A DNA stretch of 64,000 bases from Nomia melanderi (GCF_051020985.1 NC_135003.1:10223501-10287500), one strand, 5' to 3'; positions 45,511-60,135 are shown, numbered from the stretch's first letter. Notes: a model not told the origin generated them from the letters alone. Made by a program: numbers and translations.

Positions 45511-48298
45511 TGTACCCGTTGAAATGATGCGTATTCTGCAGTTATTAATATTTTCAAACTATTCGATATCGAACGTGACTTTGAAAACAAATCGTTTAAA
45601 TACTATGTCAAATGTCGGAAAAAATCGAGAAAAATGTATTGCTACCGTTTTGTAACTCTTCGGATTCTAGAGATGATTCTAGATCGCCATTCGATTTGTC
45701 GACGTGCGTTTTTTCAGAATTATAATGGAGTTGATTGGTTGAAAAATACTTATGTGTGGTATGATTATGCATACCGCGAGTAATTACAATGAAAATCAAG
45801 AAGATACGCAGTTATTAAGATTAGTTCTAGATTTATTCTGATAATAATGCGATTAATCTAGTAATGATTAGATTCATTCTAATTCCAGGGATCTGATAAA
45901 ATATCGAAAGTTCGTTACGTGAATTTTCTTGCACCTTGCCGCCGCTCCAATTTCTCATGATAGAAAACGCGCCGCGGACGCGTCGCGACGCTTGGAACGC
46001 CCCGATCAGAATGGTGCGTAGAAGGTGAGACGTCTGGTGAAGTCGGCGATTAGTCTATTTTTGTGTCAGCTGAATTACCGCTCTCTCGCGTGAGATACTC
46101 ACGCGTCTCGTGACTGCGTTCTGATATACGCTGCTCCTCGAATGTTTAGGACCGTTTCGTGTACCAACGATACGTGGAAGAAAATGAATTAACATGACAA
46201 GTTGTTGATGTTTTGCTGTTTCTTCTCTGGAATAAATTTGTCAGAACTAATCTTCTTATTCTATTCAGTAACTTTCCTTACCTTCGTACACGTCGGCATA
46301 AAATATAAATACAACTTAAAAGTAGACGCGAACATTTCCGTTACACACGGACTTTTCCACATATACCAAAGAATTTTACGATCCAGTGATTCATTTTGAA
46401 ACCTTTTAGTACTTTCTAAACATCGAGGAAATCAATTTACCTCTACCGCGATGCAATTAAAGATTTAATTTTTTTAACAGGACGATTATAAGAATCATGG
46501 AGGTCTAACGTACAGCGGTCATCTTTATTCATGAGTGTTAGTCTCTGACGCGGCTTCAAAGAGCGTAAACGAAATATTCCGTTCACGATGGAAATGTTCG
46601 TCAGTTAGATAATCGTTTTTAAACAACACGCAGCTTTTTGAACTCGTAGAATAACACGATTCTATGCATGCAGAGTATCGTTCGGTTTTCACTGTTCCGC
46701 GTAACCGCGACGTAGCACGCTCGCATATAACCGAACGCCGAGTCAAACGCTGCCTCGTAAAAGGCCGGAACCGACAATTCCATAATTCTATCCCCCATGA
46801 CGGTTGGGTCCTGTTAAATGTTTACGCAAAACTCGTTTCGATTTATATGCATTCGGCCGAGAATGCGGCTCGGTGCCGAACGATATTTCTACAATTATTA
46901 GACACGCTTATCTGAGTTTGCCAGCTGGCACCGGCTGCCATATAAAGTGACCAACGACGCCAAAGATAGAACGCTTACTTTTGCCAACCGATCGGGATAC
47001 GCCGGTTACCACGCCGAGACGCGAGGGACCGTACACGTGACTGATTTTCACAAGCTATTTCCCTTCTTCCGGCGGGCGTGACAATTCAAGGGACAAAACG
47101 TGGGCCTTGACAAACGGTGTCGGTCGTTGGGATCGCGAGCATGACTATTCGCTGTCGCGCAATGGGCCGGATCGCACGTTCACTGGTCGAAAGTCTGTAA
47201 TGTTTCGATAAATGAAGACAAGTTAAGTTTCTAGTAACAATGAAATGTTTTTTATTAACTCTACAGAAGAATGATGATTATCTTATATAGGGTTATTCGA
47301 GGTAATTAATGGTTATTACTATTACCGGTCATTCAAATTACCACTGTAATAGTCATTCAAACTTACTACTGTATACAATTTACTTTTAATCATTTATTAT
47401 TATTTACGTATTTATGCATTTGTTTATTACTTCTTCAGGAACTCATTATGTTTATTGTTGGTAGATACTTCGTTCTTAATGAAACAAATTACTTCATTTC
47501 GTTGAGAACTTCGAGAAATCGAAGAGATACATCGATACTTTCCCATTGTAGGTCGTCTGGTCGGATCGATCTTGCGAAATTCATAAATCTTCCATCAGAA
47601 TTTTCTAACCAGTCCTCGTGACGTTACGACAGTGCGAACCTGCAATCAAGAAATCGTCTAATGAACCGCTTAATCTCATATTTTTCCCTTGCTCTACTAA
47701 TTACACAGCGGTGCTTAGCACTTTGAGCGTCAATTTTTTACAGATATTGTTACACAGGAATTTGCGTCCGCTTTTTCGAGAAAAACCTCATTCTTTTCGA
47801 ACACCGTTATTAATTCGTTGTGCAGTTGTAAAACTGTCAGCGGAATGGATTGGCAAATCACCAAGTTCAATTTGTTAATTGAGTGTGACGGAGGGATTGG
47901 CTGCGACCGATCTCTGGTGGGTCGATGCAAATATACTGTTGTCTGGTGGGGCAGTTGAGATAACCAATGATAAGGAGTTTGAGAGCGCTACAAGAAATCG
48001 CAAACTCATTAGCGAGTTATTGAGCAATACTCATTAGACATTATTGTATACCTATCGTCAGACGGTCGATTAAGAACTCTCACTATAGGTTATAACAAAA
48101 ATCATCTTCAGATGCAATATAGATACAATTACTTTTGGACGCCATAATGCCATAATGAGCCGTAATGAGCCTGTTCCTTAATAGATAGTCGATAAGAACG
48201 TCTTATAACTTCACTCTGAAGATATTAGAAATGAGAAAGCATTTACAATTTACCAAAAAAGTACATGATAACAGACTTCCCGCTCTATAGATTAGACT
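45511..48298. other. Gene-free DNA
   Basis: No supported gene. A perfect 8-bp hairpin (CGCGTGAG-ATA-CTCACGCG) lies at 46087-46105. A short two-copy repeat with a 26-base period around GTCATTCAAA lies at about 47325-47380. CpG-rich at 46.6-47.2 kb. Confidence 0.45.
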
Positions 48299-48302
48299 AT
48301 AG

Positions 48303-48594
48303 TGTAGGCATTTTGTGAAAAGGAGGAAACGGGAAACTGAGTCCGCGTAGTCGGTCGCGAGCGACCTTCGACCTTCGCCTATATTGACATTCCAGCACAG
48401 GGACAGGTCATAAACTAGAACCTGCTGTTTTAGCTCAAAGCCTGAGCTAAATTTGCTTGACTCGAAGAGTTGTCGATTTGTCGTCTTCGTGAACGGACGT
48501 TTAAAATAATATCAATAAATTGAATATATAATATAAGGTTTAATAATCTCTAAGCCTATCACCACGCTCGCCTTTCATCGCGTCCCATCCTACA
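48303..48594 (+). mobile_element. Solo LTR of a retrotransposon (292 bp)
   Basis: Starts TGTAGG and ends CCTACA, a 6-bp perfect inverted end with the TG...CA rule, and is flanked by the exact 4-bp duplication ATAG (48299-48302 and 48595-48598). An AATAAA at 48514-48519 on + suggests this orientation. No internal region or second LTR is near, so it is a solo LTR. Both solo LTRs in the window share the ATAG target and the CCTACA end, but their 5' halves differ. Confidence 0.75.
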
Positions 48595-48598
48595 ATAG

Positions 48599-51500
48599 AA
48601 TAGTTTCTTCCTAGTTTAGTCTGCTGTTATTGTGTCCACGATTTCTGTTCAATTATGCAGCCTTTTCGATGACAGGTGAAACAGGTCAGTATCTCTCTCC
48701 CGATTATAACACGAAGGATGGTTCCTTAAATTCTCTTCTACTTACCATTCATTTCAGCTATATTAGACCATAAACGCTCATCCACCATAAAAAGCAAATT
48801 CACCTATCAAGCGGGTGATCAAACGGTTTCGGTTTTACTACATTTGCCATAATCCCTCAATCTAAAAACACCAAGCCAGCTTAAGAAAGTAATGTTTCAT
48901 AAAACATTACACTTCGTGAATTTTTCCAGAGTCGTTATATTGTATCCTCGTTGCAATTTATTATAAAACATTTTATATACTCTAGCACTTATTAATGAAG
49001 TATACACGAATGTCGAGTATTTCCCGCGGTATGGCTAAAATCTCACCACATCTTACCATCACCGATTGCTACTGTACGCGAACGTTCGCCTCTATTAACT
49101 CTTTCCCGCGTTCCTGAGGATGCGTAACATAAATTTTCTTTCACCTAAAGTGCAACTTCATTTCCCTAACTTCCAAAGACACCGTTCCAAGCACACGGTC
49201 GCGCGCCGGTACCATCGGATTATGAGTTAAAGCGACGAGTGCGTTACAAAGGTCTTAATTACCGCATGGAACGTTGCACAGCCACCCATAAATTCTGCGT
49301 AATGGCGTTTACGTATCGTGCTCACCTTCCGCCCTTCTTATATAATTAGAAACGTGAATCGTGGGGGGGAATCTGAGGCGATATCGTGCGCTGTTCGTTT
49401 GTTCCGAGCTGGTTCGAGCAACGGCGGACGTGCAACAACAGAGAATAGTCTGTGCAATGGGCCGTGTTGCGGTTGTTATTATCGGTTAATAAATTTTCTT
49501 ACGGTGTCGCGTCCAGGGAAAAAGTGCCGATCACGCAAACGTTCCGCGTGGACGAGTCCAGTGTACCTAGTAACAGATATTCGCAGTGGCCGGCAGTCGG
49601 AGCGCGAGTTGCACCGTTCGGTGTGCGTTAATTTGTATTTGAATTAACACACGGCGAGCCGCTGAAACGATTAATCACTCAGTCAGATGTAGAACACTTT
49701 TTATCCCTTTTCAATGAAAATTCGAACTCACGGAACAGTCGATCGTGCGTGCACCTTCTACTTTCGGAGCTGTGCGGTTTACCTTAGAACGCGAGCTGTG
49801 AGACTTGTTAGGAAACTTTAAACGAGAAACAAATCGATTGAATAATTCAATTGTCACGGGTTTTCCGCCACCGTTCGACGGGTGAGGAATTGTTTGAACG
49901 GAATCGTTCAATTGCGAACGTGATACTTTCGGTACGATAGAATGAAAGTAATTTTTGATAAATACCGAAAAGTAATTGCGCAACGTCGTTGAAACGGAAT
50001 CTTTCGCAACCGGTCGCATTATATAAAAATTTCGAAAGACGAAACGGAATACAGTATAGACGAGTCCCATATTAAAATAGTGCACTCTCACGAAACCGCA
50101 GGGTCTCACGATATTTTGCACATAAACGGGGCTCGATTAGAATTCGCAGTAAATTATGTGGACGTCTGGTCGAACGATCTCTGATCAGAAAACATTGTTT
50201 GTGGTCCCACGTTGCTCTATAGGATGACAGATACGGGTCACCCACGGCGAACAATGCGCAAGAATTCAGATAGTTTCGTTGTGTAGTCATTCAATTGGGG
50301 CTCCGCGAGCAGGGAAATTCATCTAGCCGGTTCCGATGTAGGTGTCTTCGTTGGTGGTACGTTTTAATTGTAAATTATTCGTGATTATGTCGGCATCCTG
50401 TGCGCATCGCAATTTACAATTATTTCGTGACCGGTCTTGCGAGCATCCTCTACCGCCATTGGCCGAAAGCTACACGAATTTTACGTAACAGTTGCCCATA
50501 AGCTTTGCAATACTGCTTGATGCTTATTTATTTACTTTCATTTCATTCATTAAAATCAATTATATCTCTAAATATTTGTAAATAGAAAATAAGTATAGAT
50601 AAATGGAAATATTATAGCTACAGGTAATTATTAATTATATGTCTATAATATTACAGAATTATTCAAATTAATTTAGAAATGATAGTTGATCGAGTATGAA
50701 TTCAAATTATAAATGTATTATAACAAAATAATTCCATTTCCATCTTTTTCTTTTCCGCTGCAACGCTTGGAACATTTCGTGTTCGAATAGTAATTATCCG
50801 CGCTCGCGTTGGGGCGTTTCGAAAGCATGGGAATAGCTCAATTTCATAGTGTTACACGGGACAGATGTTCCAAGGCGGATTTTTAATCGCGGCGGGAAGA
50901 CCATACATCCTGGAATCACGAGTGTGCGTTACATAATTTTTTTCTCTGGGAGAATGAACGATTTATTTCGACGGAACACAGGGATCAATCGTGAAAGTCA
51001 GATAAAAAGGGAGATTGCGTTCAGTCCAATGCGATTGTGCTGTGAACGATGGGGAAAGTACTTTTATTATCGATTGTCTTCCATGCAAGCGGCATTTCTC
51101 CTGAAAATATCGATATCTCTTCCTTGTGCCGTTAAAAATTATATTTGGGTCATACAGAACGACCCCGTTTTCATGGCAGCCGATGAATCATAACATATTC
51201 TGCATATAAAGGGATACTTTACATCAATTATTATTATTCATACTTTCTCCTTTTATCTTTACCACATTTCTAATTAATATCGCTCGAATTTATTGAAAAG
51301 ACGAACAAAATATGAAACTATTTAATTTAAAACACCGAAGGTACTATTAAAACTGTCTACGAATTTCATTTGAAGCCACACGTGTTTAATTGCCATAAAT
51401 TATATAATTTCTACGCGTGTAAAAGGATTGTTTCACGTTTAACCAGGTATCACAGAATAATAATCGTTTATTCCGTATTAATACCTCTCCACTGGTAAAT

Positions 51501-54500
51501 AGAAAAAGGAAAGCCTTCCACGCGGTAAAATAATTCCCCCCAAACCCTGTGCTACTATACTTTACGGACCTATCAAACGTATCTAATCGGACGCGAATCA
51601 GGTTCTACTGAATTGCGCTCGGCGCAGTCGGCAGCTAGTTGGTATATCAATTAGAATCAACCGCGTTCCTGGTACGCGTTAATCTCTTTAATTAACGCTT
51701 AGTGTCCCCCTTAACTCTGTTTTCCATCGCGTTGCGAACAAATCGTAACACACGCCGCGTTTTTCAAAATACCGTTACAGTTCTCGGGAGGCTCGTTTGA
51801 CGCGTTTGTTCGCACGATGTCATCTGGAACTGAGAAACGCGCGCCGAGCCGTATGAAAATGGGCAGCCACTGTGAGAACACAGGGAACGTTTTACAAAAA
51901 TCGCGTACCGGAATAATTGGAGACAAACAATATCCCACTAAACGTCCAGGCTATTCCGCAGCGACAGTTTTCACGTGCGACAACAAACGAAAGTTAATAA
52001 TCGGATTCGCTCCTTCAACCCCGATCAGCCTCTCGGAAATATAAAACTTCGTGTTTCCAATGGATCCGTGAAAGTGTAGAATGGTAGCCGGCTGATTCTT
52101 TATCTTCAAGCTTTTGTAACCTTATACTTGTTCCGTGCCCTCCGCAGATTGAAACTTAAGATCAGCCCAACAAATCAAACTTTTCTACAAACGCTGTGCA
52201 AAGATTGCAACATGTAAAATGCATTTCCTAGGCGAGCAGTAAGAACGTTGACTAACTATCCGAGCTGACCGCTCGGAGTTCTTGTAAATCTCGCGGGATC
52301 CGAGATACTTAATTAGCGACCAAAACAATGCGCTATATTTTATTGTGCGCGCAAGCGAGGGAATGTTGCTCGAGAAAACGTTGGACAGGAATCCAATGGA
52401 ACTATCGATTCCGTAGAGCGGAGCTTTCAGTGGTTGCCGAACCGATTGAGCCGGGGCAGAACAGAATCGCGCCGGGGACGTAATATTTTTAACCGGTACA
52501 CGTGCAACGATGAAAAACACGTTTCCTGTAGCATTATCCGTTTCAGAGCGGCGATCCGCCGGCCGGTAGGCCGTTATCCAACGTTTAATTGAATAATTTC
52601 TGTTTCCTAATCCAGGAGCATCCACTTTCGTTACAAATATTTCATCCGTTGCCAATGACACGTTCCGCGAGCGCAACGCCGCGCACGTTTCGAACCGTAA
52701 CGATGCAATAAAAATTACGTAAGCCCGGCTTAACGTTATCTTGTCACGAGCCAGCGAGCAATTGAAATGTACTGCAAAACAAACCGAGGGAAAGAGCAAC
52801 CCCGCGCTCGCGGCTCCGTCGTTTACGTCTTCGTGCGGCTGTATCCGTTATATAATGGCGTCCGCGACAATGCCATGGAAAACCATTATCATACGTTACT
52901 GGCTATGTAAACGAATCTCACACACGTTCAGTTCGCAGCTCTCGGTTTTTAGATTGTGCAATCACTCGTTGCGCAAAAGAAGTCTTGCGACTTTTAATAA
53001 TGTTTCGTTGTCCGTCCGTTATCGTGGAAATCTTGAATAAACGATGTTTATGATAAACCTTGTATTTGCGGGCAAAGATCAATCTACATAAAAACAAGGG
53101 GAGTGTGCAACGTATCAACTGCACTATAAACTTCAATTATTAATCCACATTTGTATTATAGTTATAGGTCACTACGATTTCTTGCTTAGATCGTATAGCC
53201 TTGTACTTTTACTATTATTTTAATAGAAAGAAATCGGCTTGATACTTCTGGGGAAATCGCCTTCGGTTCATTTTAAAAGAACCGTTAGGAATATGTCAAA
53301 GTTGTGTACACGAATACTTAAAGCTTTCTACGAATGAATCGGTCGGTGCTCCTCTAAGCCTGGCTCTGAATATAAAACATTTCCTAGCATTTGATTCACG
53401 GATTTCCATCTTTCACCGGGCAGCAATCTCCTCAGGAAATTCACTCCGTTTCTCTTGCTCCTGGCCTTGAATCGTCGGCAAATATCTTCTAGATTACCAA
53501 TTCGTTGGAAATTGCCTCGGAGATCGCTCAAGAGCAATCTAACACGTGAACCCGTACGAATGCACCCGGCGCAGAAGCTGGGCGTTGTCCGCGGCAAGGT
53601 CCCGCGGCGCGAGCTTTAACCGTCAGTGAGAGGAAAAGTGGTAATGACATCATTACTATCATTTTGCTGATTGGGTCGGGCCCGTGTTTCGCGCCACTTG
53701 ATTATTACCCTCGATGAACGGACGGAAATCTGGTTAACTCTCCGATGAATCTGTCAGATTAATTGTTAATCGAAATGTAAGATAAGGAAGGAGAAATCGA
53801 AATGTAAGATGAGACCACTCTCCGTGCTCCATAAATATTTGCCGTGCAAAATGAAAGTTCATTGCGGGGTAATTTGAAAATTGGCTAGAGCCGTGACGGT
53901 TCCCCGCAAACGTGATTTACCGGCGCTAGAGTTGCAACTTGCTACCAAGAAAGTAGGAAACTCTGCCCGGACATGTGATATCGTACTCCGATCAGCCTTA
54001 ATAAGAAATCCGCGTAAGGTTGCGGATGTTAAATTCTCGCAGCACATGGAAATCTCATACTGGCTTCTCCATTACCGCTATTATTGAGGTGACCACTGTG
54101 CGGCCGTAGTGTTCCACAGGTACGCAATTAGTCCGATCGTTATTATGACTGCGGAGTTATTTGAATACAGTGAACGGTCGCATAGACCACCGCAAACGTT
54201 GAAACGACGAGAAGTAATGACTACCAGAGAGAAGAGAGCGGTGTACCAGATGAACGGTATAGATTATTCGATTTACCCTATTACTTATCTTCGGCATCAG
54301 AAATTGTTCCGACGCGCAATGCGGCCGCCTGTAGACAAAACCCTAAAATTCGACTACTCAAATGAAGAAAATTGAAGGATACCAATGTGTCGCTAAGGCT
54401 TTACAAAATGATTTACATTTCAAAGATAACAATTTTGTGCGAAGAACTTCCGTTTTTCTATTTATACATATAATTTGTCTAACGAGCCATCGAAACTACC

Positions 54501-57500
54501 AAACTACTTTAAGCACATTAAAGACACGTCGCGAAATAGTCCGAAACAGAAATTAACCATTTGTCCTCGAGAAGTGATTCTCGATCACCACTTTATTTGA
54601 CATAGCAAAATTTTAAAGTCTTATATATAATAAGCTTCGTGTACTACATCTATATATGAAATATTGTAACAAAATAAGTTTTAAAGAATGTTGTCTACAT
54701 TTCATCGGGGAAATGTTGAATATCGCTAGCAAGAAGTTGTCGAATACAAGCGGTTAAAAGTTCTGGAGAGCAGAAGAGAATTTAATTCCAGAAATGGAAT
54801 GTGATATTTGAATTCACTTCGGCTACTTCGGTACAGCCAGTGACACATATAGGTACCACGGTATTAAGGTCTTGCATTGCTCTCGGTTATTGCACGAAAA
54901 AGTTCTTTCATGACTAAATCAAGATATGATTACTACGGTTGAATAACCTGCTAAAAATTACCACCCTGCTTAGACAGATTCGGAACACTCTATGGTAGAT
55001 TATTCGCATGAAAGGTCGCTGGAAACTGTAGAAGGAAAAGTTAGACTTTCGTAAGGTCGTTCCAGCTTGTTATACTCAGAGAAAGGGTTCCTTTGTCTCT
55101 TTCACTAATGGCGTGTCTAACTCGATAAACGTAGTCAAACGTAATATTTTAAAAACCCTGCAGCCAAATAGACCAAGGTATCGTAATATTCGACCAAGAA
55201 TAAAAATGTAAAATATTGCTTCACAACGTTCTGCTTGCAGCTATTCGTTCGATGTCGCAAAAAATATATACATCGTAAACGTGAATCGAACGAATTGATA
55301 TCTATGGAAGCATGACAGTCGAAGAAGGTTTTAAAATCCATAAAACAGATTTCCTCAAAGCCGATAACATGGTTGTACATAAAATTTCCATGAATCTTAA
55401 TAATAAAGTCGTGGTGCACATAAAATACGCGTTGCTCGTAAGATGGCGCAAGACTGCGTCAACAGCGCTGAGCGCGTTACGTGTGTCATGTAGATAGATT
55501 GTTCCGCGATGCGTATCTCCGACGAGCACGGAAGCGCAGTGAAGTCGGAACCGTTCGATCATTTCGTAGCGTGATAACGTGTCCAGCTGGCAGCGCCAGC
55601 CGATACCAACCGTATAATTCATGAACGATTAAAACGGCGCGACTACGATGGGTTTTCAATTAGAATTTCTGCCGTTCATTCGAGTATAATTGGATTTTAC
55701 TCCCGCGGGAATATCGGTTCGTGTCATCGGAAAGGTTAAAATCTTAATTACATGGTTGGTTCGCAGAGATATCTCGATCCTCGTTGCGCCGCGCTCACAA
55801 TCGGTAGTGCGCCAGGCTTCGCTCCTCCGTTACACAACAATATGAATTCATATTTGATCCTCGTTAGCTGTAACCAGCCTGTCCTGGGCTGTTTAACGAA
55901 CAGTTCGATTGTTTCTTTTCCTGGCCGATATTTTCCCCGGCTGATAAATATCATAATCATTGCACCGACGGCAATTACTCTACTGGTGTAAGGCAATTAT
56001 GCCTATTTCGTAAAAGTGGAATAAATCGGGTAAAAAGCTCGCCGCACCGTTAGCCAAATTATCCCCGACGGTCGGAGGTGGCCAAGTCGATGTTGGATCG
56101 TAACGAACACCGGTTTAGGAGATTCTCGCGTCAGACTTGATTCTTACGCGTAGAAAAATACTAGTCAATTACGCCTTACATAAACCAGAACGAAAGATCT
56201 TTCCTTCTGGTTTCGGACCGCTGTATTAACATCACAATCAATTAAGAGCAATTAGAAGGGTTCTCTTAGGTACCGTATACGGATCCTCAGTCGGAATCGG
56301 CCAGTCGCTTATTCTTTTTGCGTCGAACGCTTATTATGAATGCTCGAAGAAACGAATCTGCGTTTGTGGAACACATCTTTCGGCATAGATTCATCCGGGA
56401 TTCCATTGTGAAATTCAATTTCACCAGCGTCGAGAAGATACTGGTGGAAGGTTCGTTTAAAATTATGAAATATCTCAATTACCGTATCATTAGTCGAATA
56501 CTTTCGTTGACGTAATAAATGATTTTGTGGCAACAGTGTTGCAATGATGAGATTTCTTAGAAACACTTTCGACTGGTCGGCTACTGAAATTGGCGAGAGC
56601 AGTGGAATGTCAACAGAAAGAAGCGTCCTTGCGAGGAATGTCAAAGAAATATTTCGACCACTTCTGCATTTGGAAGCCAATGTCAAAGTACATTCTCTCT
56701 TACTCTCGCCTTATGACTCACCGTTGCGACATACGAATTTGTTTAAGATAAGTTACAAATTCTGGTTTCGTTAATACATTCAGGCAGGCGTCAGGCTTGT
56801 ATCATTAAAACCGGATAGAGGAATCAGTGATTAGTTACCTTTAATCAGTGAAAACATACTATTTTTTAATTTCTCATGATAGCATTCGAATAACTCGTAT
56901 TTAATCTAAGAGACAGTTATTCTCTATAAGATTAACGCTACGTCCATCTAATAATAACAAATGTCACCGATAAATGAGTAATGGTTTTACGATTGTTCGA
57001 AAGTATCCATATTTTGATTAATGATCGTCTTTCAAACTGAACTTCTTTTCAACAATAACGCGCCTACTGTTTCGTTGGAAACGAAGATACAAAAGGCGAT
57101 ATATGATTGTGCTCCAAATATAATGGTCCATGTCAAATGCCAGATTAACGGTGTGATCGCCATTGAAACGTTTCGAGGTCAATGTGTAATCGAAATTCGA
57201 CTGCGGGCCGTTTCTTCCGGGCGATCGCGCGGAGAACGGCACATACTTTCCGTCGGCGGTGAATGCAAAAGCTTACACCGCTCTTAATTCCTCGTCCTGT
57301 AACGGACACCATCTCTGACCGAGTCTCGTTTAAGTGTCCATACTAATCACAGGTGGACCAGTTATACACGATGTCCGGGGGCAAGCATAGTTCAGATATG
57401 ACGTGCGCGCGAAATATAGTTTCGAAAGTATCCGACAGGCCGTTGTCTAGCATGTAATTTCAACGTAACTCGTGGTAACGAGAAATAATTTCGTCACTAG

Positions 57501-59601
57501 GGCTCGTACATTACCCGCGTTACTCATTATATGTAAAGCAAGAAATTGGATACGTCAATAAATTATTTTCATAAAAAAAAGAGGTACAGTAAGAACAAGT
57601 TTTCTTAATATAATTCAAGCAACATGCATCAACTATGCATTTCAATGACCTCACGTTCTCGTTTGACTGAATGAAAGTTCCAACTGCAACCGGTCCACTA
57701 ATCACATAGATTGCCAAATTATTTCTATCCTTCACGTGTTTGTTTACTCAAAAAGGACATTAAATATTAATCGAACGTCTTTCTCAAGATCATCTGAAAT
57801 AAATGAATAGAATGAACGATCGTAGAAAGCGGGTGCAGGCCAGTCTCGCGATCACGCCGAAAGCGAGCGGAAGTCGAATGCTCCACATTAGATGAACCCG
57901 AGCCTCGTATCCGAGATAGGGGCCGAATGGATTTCAGCCACGGATTTTAATCTCGCCACCTCGCGCTTTCTACGACGGTGTCTTTTCACCTGGGCCCTCC
58001 GGAAAGAGAAAAAAGAGCGCGTATCTCTACGTGATCGGAATCGCGCGGCGACAATCTTAACGAAGACGCCGCCCGCTCGAGGACAATCCAGTGACAGCCG
58101 TTTCCATAGTACGTCCCGTAAATCACCTGGCATTCTTTCCCAATGGTTTATCTCAGAATTTGACATGCATACATTGTATTTACGCCGACGTAATGAACCA
58201 GGGTTGCGATACAGCCGTGTCTTAACGAACCCGTTCTCAGCCGGTAATTAGTACCCTTGCTTTTCTCTTTGTCTACGGGCCGCGTGCAAGTGCGTACGAG
58301 GACTTTTCACCGAAGCCTTTCAATTAGCGACGCGCGGATCGCTGCCGTGGAGGGAAAGCGACGTCCCCGGATTTCGGTGAACCATTCACGCGGACCTGGA
58401 ACGGCGGAAGGACCACGTGGCAGGTGCCGTTTCCTATAGTTCACCGTGCCAAAGAAGAAACGCGCGTCTCTCCGCGCGCCGCCGCTCCGGAAAGGAAAGT
58501 TCTCTCTCGGTCTACCGCCACGCCGCGCCGGCCGCGTCGTTTCAGGTGGATTGATTTCGTTCCCCTACGGACAATCTTATTTTTTCTCCTTTCTCGATCG
58601 TCTCGAGCCACCGATGCGTACGCCCCTTGGTCGATTTGAATGGCGGAGAAAGGTTGTTGGATTTTCTACTTCCTCTTCGATGGAATTAATTGTCTGCCTT
58701 CGGGGCGAGCTCCCCGGGTTTAGTGAAACCCGAGACCTCTTCTTTTCTGCGGGAATATGAAACGTTTAACTGTATTTTTCTGTGTTCTTCTTTTGCTTTT
58801 CTAAATGTTCGGGTTTCGGTCCCAGGGATAACTTCATTGGTTTCAGGTTATTTTAATGGCACTTGGTATTTTAACCTTTTTGTTTTCGAATGTTGCTGGT
58901 AGGTGGAGTACTAAGAAACGGAGGATCGTTTTAACAAGAGGAACGAATGGTTCAGTGATCAATCCAATTAAAAAGAAGGCAGAGGGAATTTCGTAATTCC
59001 GAACCGTCCCAAATTTGTTGGATTTCTTGCAATTAGTCCCAGTGAACCGTGGTTATTATGAGGACGATGCCGGGCATGTAATGAGCACGTGAATAATGAT
59101 GGTCGATGTTCCGAATTCTTTGTACTCGTAACTGCTTCATTACACTTTCCATTCTGTATTGGCACGAGAGGAGTGGTTGGTAGATAGCAATCAAATGCGA
59201 ACATAAAATTAATCCCGTCACATCGCGGCAGGAATCGAGATATGCGATTCGTCACACATTTCACGTAACACGTTGAAATACCATACATCACGATTTAGGT
59301 AGGGCATGACGAGATAGAGCGATAAATAAACTTGTCGCTTGTTTAGGAACAATAAACTTGTTCCTTCATCGGTTACATTTGTTTAGAGAATCCACGAAAA
59401 AGTCCTCCCTGCAATTTTCTATAGTATATAATAGAACATGATAGAACCGTGTAGGCTGTCAGATAACTTTCGTACCACTGCTCGCACCTTTCAAGTCCGC
59501 TGCTTAATCTTCCGTCTCATAGCATCGAAGCAGGCACGTGGCCGAGACCTCAAGTTGCATTTAATAAATGTAAGTACCTTAATTCGTATCAATTGGAAGG
59601 A
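48599..59601. other. Gene-free DNA
   Basis: No supported gene. The longest open frame of the desert (minus, 52185-52799, 204 codons) lies here without a recognisable domain. CpG-rich blocks at about 49.3-50.4, 51.6-53.0, 53.4-54.2 and 57.8-58.7 kb. The 58.26-58.66 kb block is the strongest and could be a promoter or first-exon region, but no coding exon can be supported. Confidence 0.45.
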
Positions 59602-59675
59602 AATTTAACACAAATAATGAATAATAAATTTTAATGGCATTTAACATAAATAATGAATAATAGATCATAATGAAT
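59602..59675. repeat. Two-copy tandem repeat, 37-bp period
   Basis: ATTTAACACAAATAATGAAT at 59602 recurs as ATTTAACATAAATAATGAAT at 59639, and the tail AATA(A/G)AT follows in both. Confidence 0.8.
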
Positions 59676-59996
59676 TCATAATTTGTTCTCCTGCTGTAAG
59701 ACTCTTAACAGTAAAGTAACTTCATTTAGTTTTCTTACAAAATAAATTACGAAACAGGGGTGTATGGTCCTAGAATGTTGTAATTCTTAGCGACGTTGGA
59801 ACAGAATTTTAAAACAAGAACAGTTCAAAATTCTAAATATTGAAGGGACAGTGTTCGCAGATCCTAGAAGTAAGCACATATTTTGAAAATTCACTTCTTG
59901 AATTCCATGATGCAATTGTCGAGGAGACTATCACCAATATTTAAGAATGAGTGCAACGAATTGAAAGAAGCGATTAACCGTGATAAACTTTATTAG

Positions 59997-60135
59997 TACA
60001 ATTAACGATAACAATAACAAGTAGCAATAACGACGACAATAACGGTAACATCAACAAATACCAATAACGACAACAATAACGATAACATCAACATATAGCA
60101 ATAACGTCACCAATAACGATAACAGCCACAACTAG
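59997..60135. repeat. AATAAC-based minisatellite, 37-bp period
   Basis: Three successive units start with CAATAACG at 60025, 60062 and 60099. Each is built of six-base words of the AATAAC/GATAAC/ATCAAC type plus one base. Looser AATAAC words precede the first full unit. In-frame stops in the units rule out a coding repeat. Confidence 0.85.

Noticed and set aside
57888..58251. Overlapping open frames on both strands
   Set aside because: Both arise from the same CpG-rich stretch; neither product shows a domain.
59997..60135. Considered the AATAAC repeats as an Asn-rich coding repeat or CRISPR-like array
   Set aside because: In-frame stops occur in the units, and there are no constant repeats separated by unique spacers.
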